64,000 nucleotides of DNA from Bacteroidales bacterium (GTDB lineage Bacteria; Bacteroidota; Bacteroidia; Bacteroidales; VadinHA17), in NCBI GenBank assembly GCA_021371855.1, contig JAJFVL010000010.1, forward strand, positions 1-64,000. The letters run 5' to 3'. The notes beneath the pieces are model-generated. The model saw nothing but the letters and a program-made list of their open reading frames with translations. It ran no database searches and was not told the DNA's origin. Positions 7,778-16,383 of this stretch are shown one piece after another; the first letter of the stretch is position 1; every line of letters starts with the position of its first letter. The position numbers and the translations under genes are program-made.

Positions 7778-9028
7778 TCATTCATAAACTATTGCTCCAA
7801 GTTGTCTTAGATCATTGAAAAATCCATGATAGGATTTTCCAACGCATTGAGAATCTCTGATGCATACTTTGTCAGTTGCTCCCAGGGCAGCAATTGCAAC
7901 CGCCATTGCAATCCGGTGGTCCTCATGTGATTCAACCCGGGCGCCATGTGGCTGTCCTCCTGTAATATACATAAGGTCGTCTTTAATTTCTACCCCAATA
8001 TCCATTTTTGAGAATTCTTCTTTAAGGGCCGTAGCTCTGTCGCTCTCCTTAAATATTAACCGTGATACTCCTTTAATAGTTGAGATGCCATGACAATAAG
8101 ATGCCAGTGTGACAAGTGGCGGAAAAAGATCAGGTGATTCGGTAGCATCAAAATCAAAAGCTTTCAATTCTGATCTGGAAATATCAATCTTATTTTCGTC
8201 TATTTTCATTTCAGCCCCTGCCTTTTCGAGAGCTTTAATAATTGCTATATCGCTCTGCTTCGTATCTGTGCGAAGTCCGACGATGCTTATCTGACCACTT
8301 ATTGCTCCTGCCACAAGAAGGAATGCTCCTCCACTCCAATCTCCCTCAACAGTATAGTTTTGTGAAATATATTTCTGATTTCCAGGTATTTTAAACAGAC
8401 TATAGTTTGAATTGTGAACTGTTATTCCGAATGACTTCAGTACCTGAATAGTCATGTCGATGTACGGTTTACTTTTAAGATTATTGACTTTTATTTCGGA
8501 ATCCGTTGATGCAAGTGGTAAAGCCATGAGCAGGCCGGTCAATAACTGGCTGCTTATCGATCCGTCAATTTCGCAGTTTCCCCCAATGATTGGGCCTTTA
8601 ATGGTAAGAGGAAGAAATCCATCGGTACTGGAGCACTTTGCACCCAGCTGATTCAGGGCTTCTTCAATCATGAACATCGGCCTTTTCTTCAGGGAATTTG
8701 TGCCAATCATGGTTATCTCCGTAGGGTATAATGCAGCGATAGGAGAGAACATACGCATAGCAAGGCCTGATTCGCCACTATTTAGTTTTGGTTCTTTCAA
8801 TTCTCCTGAAGCTGTAATTTTCAGCTCATCGGGTAAGGGATTTACCCTGGCACCCAGGCCGATTGCAATACTCATTGCAGCCAGAGAATCGTCACAATAG
8901 GATGGATTGGATATTATGCTTTGCCCATCGGCAAGTAAAGCGGCAGCTATAGCCCGTTGAGTCATGCTTTTTGAAGCAGGTGCTTTAACCTGACCTTTAA
9001 TCGCGGAGGGTTCTACACATCTTTCCAT
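7778..9028 (-). CDS. aroA: 3-phosphoshikimate 1-carboxyvinyltransferase (EPSP synthase)
   Basis: EPSP synthase transfers the enolpyruvyl group of PEP to shikimate 3-phosphate, the penultimate step to chorismate in the cytosol. The 416 residues fit the family. The N-terminal substrate-binding motif KSMTQRAIAAALLADG has Lys20, Ser21 and Arg25. Other landmarks are GLAMRMFSPIAALYP, SSQLLTGLLMALP and the C-terminal DHRIAMAVAIAAL (370-382). It is the last gene of the Phe/Tyr unit, 13 bp after the DAHP synthase stop. Placing aroA with pheA and tyrA lets one leader tune both the common and terminal branches. Confidence 0.95.
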   Translation of the reverse strand: MERCVEPSAIKGQVKAPASKSMTQRAIAAALLADGQSIISNPSYCDDSLAAMSIAIGLGARVNPLPDELKITASGELKEPKLNSGESGLAMRMFSPIAALYPTEITMIGTNSLKKRPMFMIEEALNQLGAKCSSTDGFLPLTIKGPIIGGNCEIDGSISSQLLTGLLMALPLASTDSEIKVNNLKSKPYIDMTIQVLKSFGITVHNSNYSLFKIPGNQKYISQNYTVEGDWSGGAFLLVAGAISGQISIVGLRTDTKQSDIAIIKALEKAGAEMKIDENKIDISRSELKAFDFDATESPDLFPPLVTLASYCHGISTIKGVSRLIFKESDRATALKEEFSKMDIGVEIKDDLMYITGGQPHGARVESHEDHRIAMAVAIAALGATDKVCIRDSQCVGKSYHGFFNDLRQLGAIVYE

Positions 9029-9041
9029 AAGTTCCTGAAAT

Positions 9042-10157
9042 TTATTTTTTGTAATCCTGATCTTTTGCTCCGTTATTCATGATTTTCATCTGAAGATTAA
9101 TCGACTCCTGGTGAATAGCAGTAAATATCGTTTTAATCAATTCAGCACTCAGACCCTTAGCCTGACCTTTTGATATTGCCTTTTTAATAATTTCATCCCA
9201 ACGAATACTCTGCAAGATAGTGATATTATTTTCTTTTTTATAGTGCCCTATAGTTTCTGAAACTTTCATTCGTTTTTCCATAAGGTCCAGAAGATAATCA
9301 TCGTATATATCGATTTGTTGCCTTAGTTCTCCAAGCACATCGAGCAACTTTGGATCAGAAGGGTTGGGATTACGCAGTATAAGACGGCTTAAGAGTTCTT
9401 TAAGATCGTTTGGGGTAAGCTGTTGTGAAGAATCGCTTAAAGCTTTATCAGGATCGATATGCGATTCGAGCATTAACCCGTCGAAATTAAGATCCAAAGC
9501 CTTTTGTGATATTTCATGGAGAAATTGTCTTGACCCGGAAATATGACTGGGATCACAAATTATTGGTAATTCCGGAATACGCCTGCGTAATTCAATCGGC
9601 AATTGCCAGTTAGGCTGGTTCCGGTACAATGTTTTTTCGTACGATGAGAACCCACGATGTATTGCTCCGATTCGGGTAATTCCTGCTTTGGCAACACGTT
9701 CAATAGCCCCGATCCATAATTCAATGTCGGGATTTATAGGATTTTTCACGAGTACCATTACATCAACCCCTTTAAGGGCATCGGATATCTCCTGCACCGT
9801 GAAAGGATTAACTGATGTTCTGGCGCCGATCCATAGCATGTCAATTCCATATTTTAAAGCTTCATAAACATGCCTTTCATTTGCCACTTCAGTACCAACG
9901 AGCAGTCCGGTTTCCTCCTTCACCCTTCTTAGCCATCTTAATCCTTCGACTCCGACTCCTTCAAAGGAGTTTGGACGGGTTCTGGGTTTCCAGATGCCTG
10001 CACGGAACAAGCTGACTTCTTTAATCTTAGCTAATTGTCTGGCAGTCTCCATGACCTGTTCTTCTGTTTCGGCGCTACACGGACCGGAAATAAGAAAAGG
10101 TCTTCCTTTATATCCTCTCCAGTCTGTTATCCTGGAATTTTTAAGTTTTAGTATCAT
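9042..10157 (-). CDS. Bifunctional DAHP synthase / chorismate mutase
   Basis: This fusion catalyses the first step of the shikimate pathway and chorismate to prephenate. The N-terminal part is a type I-beta (KDO8P synthase-like) DAHP synthase with GPCSAE (25-30), KPRTRP (57-62) and CDPSHISGSRQ. The C-terminal part from about residue 275 is an AroQ chorismate mutase (LRQQIDIYDDYLLDLMEKRM). I chose the ATG at 10157 (MILKLKN, 371 aa) over one 30 bp upstream, which adds an unlikely hydrophobic tail. Such fusions allow prephenate feedback on DAHP synthase in other bacteria. It lies between tyrA and aroA. Confidence 0.93.
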   Translation of the reverse strand: MILKLKNSRITDWRGYKGRPFLISGPCSAETEEQVMETARQLAKIKEVSLFRAGIWKPRTRPNSFEGVGVEGLRWLRRVKEETGLLVGTEVANERHVYEALKYGIDMLWIGARTSVNPFTVQEISDALKGVDVMVLVKNPINPDIELWIGAIERVAKAGITRIGAIHRGFSSYEKTLYRNQPNWQLPIELRRRIPELPIICDPSHISGSRQFLHEISQKALDLNFDGLMLESHIDPDKALSDSSQQLTPNDLKELLSRLILRNPNPSDPKLLDVLGELRQQIDIYDDYLLDLMEKRMKVSETIGHYKKENNITILQSIRWDEIIKKAISKGQAKGLSAELIKTIFTAIHQESINLQMKIMNNGAKDQDYKK

Positions 10158-10246
10158 AATTTCAAATATAATAATTATTACTGGCAATATGTTTTCTAAA
10201 GTCTGGAGTGCCTGAAATGCCAGGAGTACCTGGCGTTACCGGTGGT

Positions 10247-10274
10247 ACTTTAAGATATATTCGCGACTTAAAGT
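10247..10274. repeat. Short inverted repeat in the tyrA-DAHP synthase gap
   Basis: ACTTTAAG (10247-10254) and CTTAAAGT (10267-10274) are perfect inverted copies with a 12-nt loop. A second small palindrome, CCAGG-AGTA-CCTGG, lies at about 10220-10233. There is no T run, so these are more likely mRNA hairpins than terminators. Confidence 0.5.
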
Positions 10275-10305
10275 ATTTTCAACACCAGCTCACTTCAGCC
10301 ACTTC

Positions 10306-11151
10306 TTAATTCAATATTTTTCTGATCTTATTTGCCTCTTCCATCAGTGCCTTCAACCCGTTCATATCTTTTTCACTGATCATCTTTCTGAATAAATTCA
10401 TTTTTTCAATATATGTATCCATAACTTCAAGAATGAATTGAGAATTCTCGAGAAAAATGGGAGCCCAGGTATCACCATTACTTTTGGCAAGGCGGACAGT
10501 ACTTTCAAAACCACCACCTGCCAAAGCCAGAATGTTATGTTCTTCCTGCTCTTTTTCGAGTACGCTTAAAGCCAGCGAAAACGATGTAATATGTGAAATA
10601 TGAGAAACATAAGCAACATGGACATCATGATCGTTTGAATTCATATATACTTTACGCATATTCAGTATGTCAAGCATCTTTTCAACTTTCTTCAGGGCAT
10701 CACGATCGCTGAGTTCTTTATCGCAGATAATGGCGGTTTTATAGTCGAATAATTTACCAATTGCAGCAAGAGGACCTGAATATTCGGTGCCTGCCATTGG
10801 ATGAACTGCAACATAACGCCCCCTGCCGGGATGATTTTTTGAGATTTCAGCAATACTGGCCTTAGTTGAACCCATGTCGGTTACAATTTTCGGACTGCCT
10901 GCAATTCTGTCTAGTACTGATGGCAGTATAGTGCAATTAGCATTGACCGGGGAGGAAAGGATAATCAGATCACTTTTATCAATGGCATTTTCCAAAGTGT
11001 CATTTTCATCAACTAATCCGCATAAAAGGGCAATGTTCTGGTGATGGAGGTTGGTATCAACACCGATTATTTTGTCGGCAAATCCACGTTTACGGAGATC
11101 GATCATAAGCGATCCACCTATAAGTCCTATTCCTACAACTGCAATTGTCAT
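10306..11151 (-). CDS. tyrA: Prephenate dehydrogenase
   Basis: The enzyme oxidatively decarboxylates prephenate to 4-hydroxyphenylpyruvate for tyrosine. The 281-residue protein opens with the Rossmann motif GIGLIGGSL (7-15). An acidic residue (Asp32) at the end of the second strand favours NAD over NADP. The catalytic loop HPMAGTEYSGP lies at 117-127 and the helical C-terminal domain includes GGGFESTVRLAKS. There is no fused chorismate mutase or ACT domain; the mutase is on the adjacent DAHP synthase. It is the third gene of the Phe/Tyr unit. Confidence 0.93.
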   Translation of the reverse strand: MTIAVVGIGLIGGSLMIDLRKRGFADKIIGVDTNLHHQNIALLCGLVDENDTLENAIDKSDLIILSSPVNANCTILPSVLDRIAGSPKIVTDMGSTKASIAEISKNHPGRGRYVAVHPMAGTEYSGPLAAIGKLFDYKTAIICDKELSDRDALKKVEKMLDILNMRKVYMNSNDHDVHVAYVSHISHITSFSLALSVLEKEQEEHNILALAGGGFESTVRLAKSNGDTWAPIFLENSQFILEVMDTYIEKMNLFRKMISEKDMNGLKALMEEANKIRKILN

Positions 11152-11247
11152 GTTCTTTTGTTATAAATTTGAATTAATTATAAGTAGTTTTTATTCTCGT
11201 TGTTTTATTTATTGATTGTTGCACTGAAGCTCCTTGGTCGGTATTGT

Positions 11248-12405
11248 TTAAAATTTAAGTATACGTTCTTTTGCTTCTGCAAGTCTTTCTTCGTTGGCAC
11301 ATAGTGAAATACGTATGTACCTTTTCCCGTTTTGACCGAATATTGAACCCGGGGTGATGAAGATATGAGTCTTGTTCAAAATCTCTTCTATATACATTTC
11401 GCAATTGGACACTTCATCAGGAATCTTTCCCCAGACAAATAAACCGACCTGTGATTTCTCATATTTACAATTAAGGATGTCCATGATTTCCTCAACCAGC
11501 TTACGCCTCCTGATATAGATGCTATTGACAGTGTCATACCACGATTCCGGGTTGTTGAGTGCATTAACTGCAGCCATTTGCATTGGAAGAAACATTCCGG
11601 AATCCATATTACTTTTTACTTTCAGTATATTCTTAATATATTCACTGTGCCCGGCAACCATACCTATACGCCATCCTGCCATGTTGTGCGATTTACTCAA
11701 TGAGTTCATTTCCAGTGCAGTTTCTTTTGCGCCTGCAACTGACAGGAGGCTGTGATAATCATTATTAAGAATGAAGCTGTAAGGATTATCATTGCAAAGA
11801 AGTATGTTGTGTTTTTGTGAAAAAGCAACGAGCTTTTCAAAAAGCTTCACCGATCCTTTTGCACCGGTAGGCATATTAGGATAGTTGACCCACATAAGCT
11901 TTACTTTCGAGAGATCACTATTCTCAATAGTTTCCAGATCGGGATTCCAGTTATCTTTTTCAACGAGATCATATTTTCTGACTATGCCTCCTACCAGGTT
12001 TGTTACCGACGAATATGTAGGATACCCTGGATCAGGGACAAGTACTTCATCTCCCGGATTAACAAATGCCATGCTGATATGCATTATTCCTTCCTTGCTT
12101 CCCATCAGGAGCAGTATCTCATTATCGGGATTCAGCTCTACATGGAAATATTTCTTGTACCATTCTGCAAACGCTTTTCGCAAAGCCGGAACTCCTTTAT
12201 AACTCTGGTAGCCATGCGAAGTTGCTTTTTTAGCTTCTGCAAAAAGAGTAGTAATAGTGTTCTCAGAAGGTGGCTGGTCGGGGCTGCCAATACCAAGATT
12301 GATGATATCAGCGCCTTCATTTCGCATTCTGTCAATCTGAGCAAGTTTTTGCGAGAAATAATACTCCTGCACGCTGTTGGTACGGTCTGCTGGTTTAACT
12401 TTCAT
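11248..12405 (-). CDS. Class I/II aminotransferase, probably for aromatic amino acids
   Basis: This 385-residue fold-type I PLP enzyme has NYPNMPTGA (174-182), the DNPYSF loop (206-211) and SLSKSHNMAGWRIG with PLP lysine Lys238. It resembles aspartate/tyrosine and LL-diaminopimelate aminotransferases. Position decides the likely role: it overlaps the end of pheA by 11 bp and precedes tyrA, so it probably transaminates phenylpyruvate and 4-hydroxyphenylpyruvate, the last step to Phe and Tyr. Substrate preference cannot be read from motifs. Confidence 0.85.
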   Translation of the reverse strand: MKVKPADRTNSVQEYYFSQKLAQIDRMRNEGADIINLGIGSPDQPPSENTITTLFAEAKKATSHGYQSYKGVPALRKAFAEWYKKYFHVELNPDNEILLLMGSKEGIMHISMAFVNPGDEVLVPDPGYPTYSSVTNLVGGIVRKYDLVEKDNWNPDLETIENSDLSKVKLMWVNYPNMPTGAKGSVKLFEKLVAFSQKHNILLCNDNPYSFILNNDYHSLLSVAGAKETALEMNSLSKSHNMAGWRIGMVAGHSEYIKNILKVKSNMDSGMFLPMQMAAVNALNNPESWYDTVNSIYIRRRKLVEEIMDILNCKYEKSQVGLFVWGKIPDEVSNCEMYIEEILNKTHIFITPGSIFGQNGKRYIRISLCANEERLAEAKERILKF

Positions 12406-13225
12406 ATAGCATGTCTCCTTTAAAATATACTCCTAATATTTCCAGATTATTTGTGTATTTATCCAATACTCTTTTAATTACATCAGAGTTGATCTTCCTG
12501 TTTAATTCCAGATCGAGATAAAACATATATTCCCAGTCACCGTTAAGCCGCGGGACTGATTGGATCTTTGAAAGATTGATTCCCATCTCTGCAAGTTTAA
12601 CAAGAACGGTTGCCAGTGATCCTGGTTTGTGACTTGTACAAAAACAGATTGACACTTTATCTCCTTTCCTGTTCCCTTTAGCTTCATTTCCAACGACGAG
12701 AAATCTTGTATAGTTCTTCTTATAGGTTTCTATTCCTGAAGCCAGGATTTCGAGGCCGTATATTTCAGCAGTAATGGAAGATCCGATTGCAGCAACGCCT
12801 TTTAACTGATTCTGGCTAATAATTCTTGCACTTCCGGCAGTATCATCACTTTCAACAAGAGTTATTCCTGGAAATTGATTTAGATATGACATACATTGTG
12901 CCAACGCAATAGGATGTGATCGTATCTCCCTGATATCGTTTATCGTCTGGCCTTTTAAAGCCATAAGATTCTGAACTACACGGAGATTGTGTTCTCCCAG
13001 TATCTTCATTCCTGATTCCCTGATCAGAGTATAGTTATAAAGAATGCTGCCTGATCTTGCATTCTCGATTGCCATCATGGCAAAATCGGCCTCTCCGGCT
13101 TTTAATGTATTGATAGTCATGTCGAATGTGGTACATGGAACTATCTCGATGGTGTCATAATTAAAGTACTGTCGTGCGGCAACCTCATGAAAACATCCTG
13201 CCTCTCCCTGTATTGCTATTTTCAT
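12395..13225 (-). CDS. pheA: Prephenate dehydratase with ACT domain
   Basis: Prephenate dehydratase makes phenylpyruvate, with a C-terminal ACT domain for Phe feedback. The start at 13225 (MKIAIQGEAG, 276 aa) is chosen because a longer frame from 13279 would translate the attenuator terminator. PDT motifs are ENARSGS (54-60) and NYTRFLVV (171-178). The ACT domain starts near HKPGSLATVLVKLAEMGINL. The usual ESRP of the Phe site reads QSVP here. No chorismate mutase is fused. It is the first gene behind the Phe/Tyr leader. Confidence 0.94.
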   Translation of the reverse strand: MKIAIQGEAGCFHEVAARQYFNYDTIEIVPCTTFDMTINTLKAGEADFAMMAIENARSGSILYNYTLIRESGMKILGEHNLRVVQNLMALKGQTINDIREIRSHPIALAQCMSYLNQFPGITLVESDDTAGSARIISQNQLKGVAAIGSSITAEIYGLEILASGIETYKKNYTRFLVVGNEAKGNRKGDKVSICFCTSHKPGSLATVLVKLAEMGINLSKIQSVPRLNGDWEYMFYLDLELNRKINSDVIKRVLDKYTNNLEILGVYFKGDMLYES

Positions 13226-13241
13226 TTTCAGTCTGTTATTA

Positions 13242-13271
13242 AATAAAAAAGGGCCCCGTACCGGGACCCTT
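13242..13271 (-). terminator. Attenuator terminator before pheA
   Basis: On the minus strand AGGGTCCCG, a short loop and CGGGGCCCT (13251-13271) form a G/C-rich stem followed by TTTTTTATTT. It lies between the aromatic leader peptide and the pheA start, as expected of an attenuator. Confidence 0.85.
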
Positions 13272-13312
13272 GCTTTCATATAAATTTAATTTATCTGTAT
13301 ACAAAAATCCCC

Positions 13313-13378
13313 TTATCTGTTTTTAAAATAAAAATAGAAGTAATAAAAGGAGATAAAATTTTTGTACACAATATTCAT
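13313..13378 (-). CDS. pheL: Phe/Tyr operon leader peptide (attenuator)
   Basis: A 21-codon frame (ATG at 13378, stop at 13313) carries the run FYYFYFYF at residues 11-18 plus a further Tyr and Phe, making 10 aromatic residues in 21. The mix of Phe and Tyr codons matches the downstream genes, which make both amino acids. Starvation for either would stall the ribosome and favour read-through of the terminator at 13251-13271. Mixed Phe/Tyr leaders are less familiar than the all-Phe pheL of enterobacteria. It is not visible to length-based gene callers. Confidence 0.9.
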   Translation of the reverse strand: MNIVYKNFISFYYFYFYFKNR

Positions 13379-13398
13379 TTTGTCGTGTTTTTGATTTA

Positions 13399-13428
13399 CA
13401 AAAGTAAGTTAAAATTTTATAAAACAAT
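13399..13428 (-). promoter_or_regulatory. Bacteroidota-type promoter for the Phe/Tyr operon
   Basis: Read on the minus strand, ATTG (13428-13425), 18 nt and then TACTTTTG (13406-13399) match the Bacteroidota promoter (TTTG, about 19 nt, TAnnTTTG) with one change in the -33 box. The leader ATG is 21 nt downstream. Confidence 0.65.
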
Positions 13429-13472
13429 AGAAATTTCAGGAAAACAATAAAATTTGTGAGATTTTGAAAGAA

Positions 13473-14072
13473 TTAATCTTGTTTTTTATGTCTTTTTTGA
13501 AGGACCTCCTCAATGTTTTGTAACCTGGTGTCTTTAGCTTTTAATAATATCAGCAGATGGTACAGAAGGTCTGCAGCTTCATTTTCAAAAAGCTCCATGT
13601 TGTCGTCTTTAGCTTCTATAACTACTTCAACAGCTTCTTCCCCTACTTTCTGGGCAACTTTATTAATACCTCTTTTATAAAGCTTATTTGTGTAAGAATT
13701 TTCAGCATTATCTTCAATACGTTGATTTATAATCTGTTCCAGTTCATAAACAAATCCTTTTGCAGTTTCTTCTCCAAAACATGAAGTATTGCCAGTGTGA
13801 CAAACAGGCCCGGCCGGTTTTACTTTGATAAGGATCGTATCATTATCACAATCTGTTAAAATATCTTTTACAAATAAATAATTACGGGAGGTCTCACCTT
13901 TTGTCCAGAGCCGGTTTTTGCTCCTGCTGAAAAAAGTTACTTTACCCTCTTTAATGGTCTTTTCAAGAGCATCTTCATTCATATAGCCCAGCATCAGTAC
14001 CTGCAGAGTCGTATTATCCTGGATCACAACAGGTACCAGACCGTTTCCTTTGTTAAAATCTATTTGTTTCAT
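13473..14072 (-). CDS. hisIE: Bifunctional phosphoribosyl-AMP cyclohydrolase / phosphoribosyl-ATP diphosphatase
   Basis: Steps 2 and 3 of histidine synthesis are fused in 199 residues. The HisI part has SRSKNRLWTKGETSRN (49-64), the metal-binding aspartates of DCDND (74-78) and zinc cysteines Cys91 and Cys98. The HisE part has QKVGEEAVEVVIEAKD (141-156) and ENEAADLLYH (163-172). It is the last gene of the his operon, 276 bp after hisF. That gap is filled by repeat elements. No strong terminator follows; the next element is the pheL promoter. Confidence 0.95.
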   Translation of the reverse strand: MKQIDFNKGNGLVPVVIQDNTTLQVLMLGYMNEDALEKTIKEGKVTFFSRSKNRLWTKGETSRNYLFVKDILTDCDNDTILIKVKPAGPVCHTGNTSCFGEETAKGFVYELEQIINQRIEDNAENSYTNKLYKRGINKVAQKVGEEAVEVVIEAKDDNMELFENEAADLLYHLLILLKAKDTRLQNIEEVLQKRHKKQD

Positions 14073-14103
14073 CCGTAAATAATTTTCATGTTAATGGCTT
14101 TAT

Positions 14104-14205
14104 GGAACCCACATGTTTAAATTTTCTTTCCTACTTGTTTAGCTTCACTGCGTTCTCCAGACTAGTCAGGATCGGTTGTGTTTTTTAGAAATATGTGGGT
14201 TTCAT
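14104..14205. repeat. Inverted-repeat element, family A, copy 2
   Basis: The ends are GGAACCCACATGTTT (14104-14118) and ATATGTGGGTTTCAT (14191-14205), imperfect inverted copies matching the termini at 4951-5161 and 25569-25633. The interior differs from the other copies. It lies in the hisF-hisIE gap directly beside a family B element. Confidence 0.8.
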
Positions 14206-14236
14206 ATTGATAATGTAGTTACAAATAATATTTATT

Positions 14237-14335
14237 ATCTCTGTGTAACTCTGTGCTTCTCTTTGTTTCTCTGTGTAAGTTCTTGTTTCTTTGTTAACAC
14301 AGAGGTCCACAGAGGAGGAACAGAGAGCCACAAAG
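14237..14335. repeat. Inverted-repeat element, family B, copy 2
   Basis: Runs of CTCTGTG units (14237-14279) face runs of CACAGAG units (14297-14335), giving a long imperfect hairpin with a short AT-rich middle. It sits in the hisF-hisIE gap of the his operon, so in the mRNA it would fold between two coding regions. Confidence 0.8.
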
Positions 14336-14348
14336 AAATTATTTACTA

Positions 14349-15101
14349 TCATCGTACAGCGATATTTTCTTTTTTAAGATATTGCTTCAGATCCCTGATA
14401 TCAATTTCCCCGAAATGAAAAATACTTGCAGCAAGAGCAGCACTACAGCTCGTTCTGAAAAAGACTTCCCGGAAGTGTTCCATTTTGCCTGCACCTCCTG
14501 AAGCAATAACAGGGATATTTATGTTCCTGCTCACTTCAGCGGTGATGTCGATCGAAAAGCCTGATTTTGTCCCGTCATTATTCATTGATGTCAGGAGTAT
14601 CTCACCCGCTCCAAGTTCCTCAGCCCTGCATGCCCAGTCAACGGTATTCAGATCAGCAGGAGTCCGGCCTCCATTGACAAATACGATCCAGTCATCATCA
14701 ACAAACTTTGTATCAATGGCAACTACAACACACTGACTTCCAAATTGTCCTGCAATCTCAGATATCAGTTCAGGCCTTTTTACAGCTGCTGAATTTACAG
14801 TTACCTTGTCGGCGCCGGCTTTAATAAGGGCTGCAACATCGTCAATAGTATGAACGCCTCCCCCTACGGTAAAAGGGATGTTAATTTCAGCAGCTATTCT
14901 TTCAACCAATCCGGCAAGGGCTTTCCTGTTCTCAATAGTTGCAGTTATGTCCAGGAAAACCAGTTCATCAGCCCCTTGTTTTACATATTCTTTTGCCAGT
15001 TCGACGGGATCTCCGGCATCGATCAGATTTACAAAATTCACACCTTTAACGGTACGTCCGTCTTTAATGTCGAGACATGGAATAATTCGTCTTTTTAACA
15101 T
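14349..15101 (-). CDS. hisF: Imidazole glycerol phosphate synthase, cyclase subunit
   Basis: HisF closes the imidazole ring using ammonia from HisH, giving IGP and AICAR. The 250-residue (beta/alpha)8 barrel has the two catalytic aspartates at the classic positions, Asp11 (CLDIKDG) and Asp130 (VVVAIDT). The phosphate-binding TVGGGVHT (78-85) and a Gly-rich IASGGAG motif are present. It overlaps hisA by 7 bp, so translation is probably coupled. Its partner HisH is two genes upstream. Confidence 0.96.
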   Translation of the reverse strand: MLKRRIIPCLDIKDGRTVKGVNFVNLIDAGDPVELAKEYVKQGADELVFLDITATIENRKALAGLVERIAAEINIPFTVGGGVHTIDDVAALIKAGADKVTVNSAAVKRPELISEIAGQFGSQCVVVAIDTKFVDDDWIVFVNGGRTPADLNTVDWACRAEELGAGEILLTSMNNDGTKSGFSIDITAEVSRNINIPVIASGGAGKMEHFREVFFRTSCSAALAASIFHFGEIDIRDLKQYLKKENIAVR

Positions 15102-15808
15102 TTTCTTCCCAGTTCTTTTAAAGTTAATTTTCCCTCATAAACTGCTTTTCCGATTATTGCACCTTCACAACCGGCTTTCCTGACATCTTCAATGTCTGCA
15201 AACGTAGAAATGCCTCCGCTTGCAATAAGATTAATATCGATCGCATCAAGTAACTCTTTATATAAAGAAGTTGATGGTCCCTGCAGCATGCCATCCTTAT
15301 CAATATCAGTACATATGGTATATTTTACACCTTTCGTCTGATAGTCTGAAATAAAACTTACAATATCTTTATCGGAGTTTTCAGTCCATCCCCCTGTGGA
15401 TACTTTCCTTTTTATGCAGTCAGCTCCAAGAATTATTTTCTCAGGTCCCATTTTTTCAAGCCATTCCAGAAATACCTGGGGATCGGTAACTGCAATGCTG
15501 CCAGCCGTGACCTGGTTTGCTCCCGCATTAAATACTGACTTCAGATCTTCATGCGATCTTATTCCACCTCCAAAATCGATCTTAAGGTTTGTCCGGACTG
15601 CAATTTTTTCAAGGACTTTAATGTTTTCAATCTTTTTATTCTTTGCTCCGTCAAGATCAACAAGATGAAGAAAATGGAGTCCATTATCCTCAATCTGTCT
15701 GGCAACTTCCAGAGGATCTTCATTATAGATTTTTTTTGTATTGAAGTCTCCACGAGTAAGCCTGACACATTTTCCGCCTATCAGATCAATTGCTACAATA
15801 ATTCTCAT
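15095..15808 (-). CDS. hisA: ProFAR isomerase (HisA)
   Basis: HisA carries out the Amadori isomerisation of ProFAR to PRFAR. The 237-residue half-barrel repeat protein is homologous to HisF. The catalytic Asp8 (VAIDLIGGKCVRL) and Asp130 (ILGADC) are in place, with DFGGGIRS at 78-85 and a second phosphate motif LIASGGIST. It overlaps hisH by 4 bp upstream and hisF by 7 bp downstream. Confidence 0.96.
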   Translation of the reverse strand: MRIIVAIDLIGGKCVRLTRGDFNTKKIYNEDPLEVARQIEDNGLHFLHLVDLDGAKNKKIENIKVLEKIAVRTNLKIDFGGGIRSHEDLKSVFNAGANQVTAGSIAVTDPQVFLEWLEKMGPEKIILGADCIKRKVSTGGWTENSDKDIVSFISDYQTKGVKYTICTDIDKDGMLQGPSTSLYKELLDAIDINLIASGGISTFADIEDVRKAGCEGAIIGKAVYEGKLTLKELGRKC

Positions 15809-16383
15809 AGTTTCAGAAAGTTTTGAAGGATTATTTCTCCTACACGAGCTGATTTTTCCGGATGGAACTGTGTTGCATAAAAATTGTCCTTTTTCATCGC
15901 AGCGCTGAAGGGCATGATATAATCACATGTAGCAACTGTGCAGGAAGAAATTTCGGCGTAGTAGCTATGAATGTAATAAAGGTCGTCTTCAATCGATACT
16001 CCTTTAAAGAGATCTCCCCTCATTGTAAGAAAATCATTCCATCCCATGTGCGGGATCTTGTCAATAGGGGGGAATAATCTTACGTCCGAATCAAATATTC
16101 CAAGGCATTGAGTATCACCTTCTTCGGTACGACGGCACATCAGCTGTAAACCAAGACATATCCCCAGCACCGGCTGTTTAAGGGAGGTGATCGTTTTATC
16201 CAATCCTCTTTCCTTCAGGTATTTCATTGCTGAACTGGCTTCGCCGACACCAGGAAAAATGACTTTATCGGCATTCAGTAATTCCGCCGGATTATCAGTG
16301 ATGATACTTTCATAACCTAACCGTGTCAGGGCGTTTTGCACTGATTTGATGTTCCCGGCATTATATTTCACTATAGCGATCAT
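15805..16383 (-). CDS. hisH: Imidazole glycerol phosphate synthase, glutamine amidotransferase subunit
   Basis: HisH hydrolyses glutamine to feed ammonia to HisF. The 192-residue class I amidotransferase has the nucleophile Cys76 in GICLGLQLM and the His174/Glu176 pair in QFHPEKS, completing the triad. The N-terminal [14 protein letters not shown] and FPGVGEA motifs are typical. It overlaps hisB by 4 bp at its start and hisA by 4 bp at its end. Confidence 0.96.
   Translation of the reverse strand: MIAIVKYNAGNIKSVQNALTRLGYESIITDNPAELLNADKVIFPGVGEASSAMKYLKERGLDKTITSLKQPVLGICLGLQLMCRRTEEGDTQCLGIFDSDVRLFPPIDKIPHMGWNDFLTMRGDLFKGVSIEDDLYYIHSYYAEISSCTVATCDYIMPFSAAMKKDNFYATQFHPEKSARVGEIILQNFLKL

Noticed and set aside
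12079..12423. Plus-strand ORFs opposite the aminotransferase gene
   Set aside because: They overlap a well-supported gene on the other strand and have no recognisable features.
12395..13279. Longer pheA frame starting at 13279
   Set aside because: The extra 18 codons are the attenuator terminator; MKIAIQGEAG at 13225 is the conserved N-terminus.
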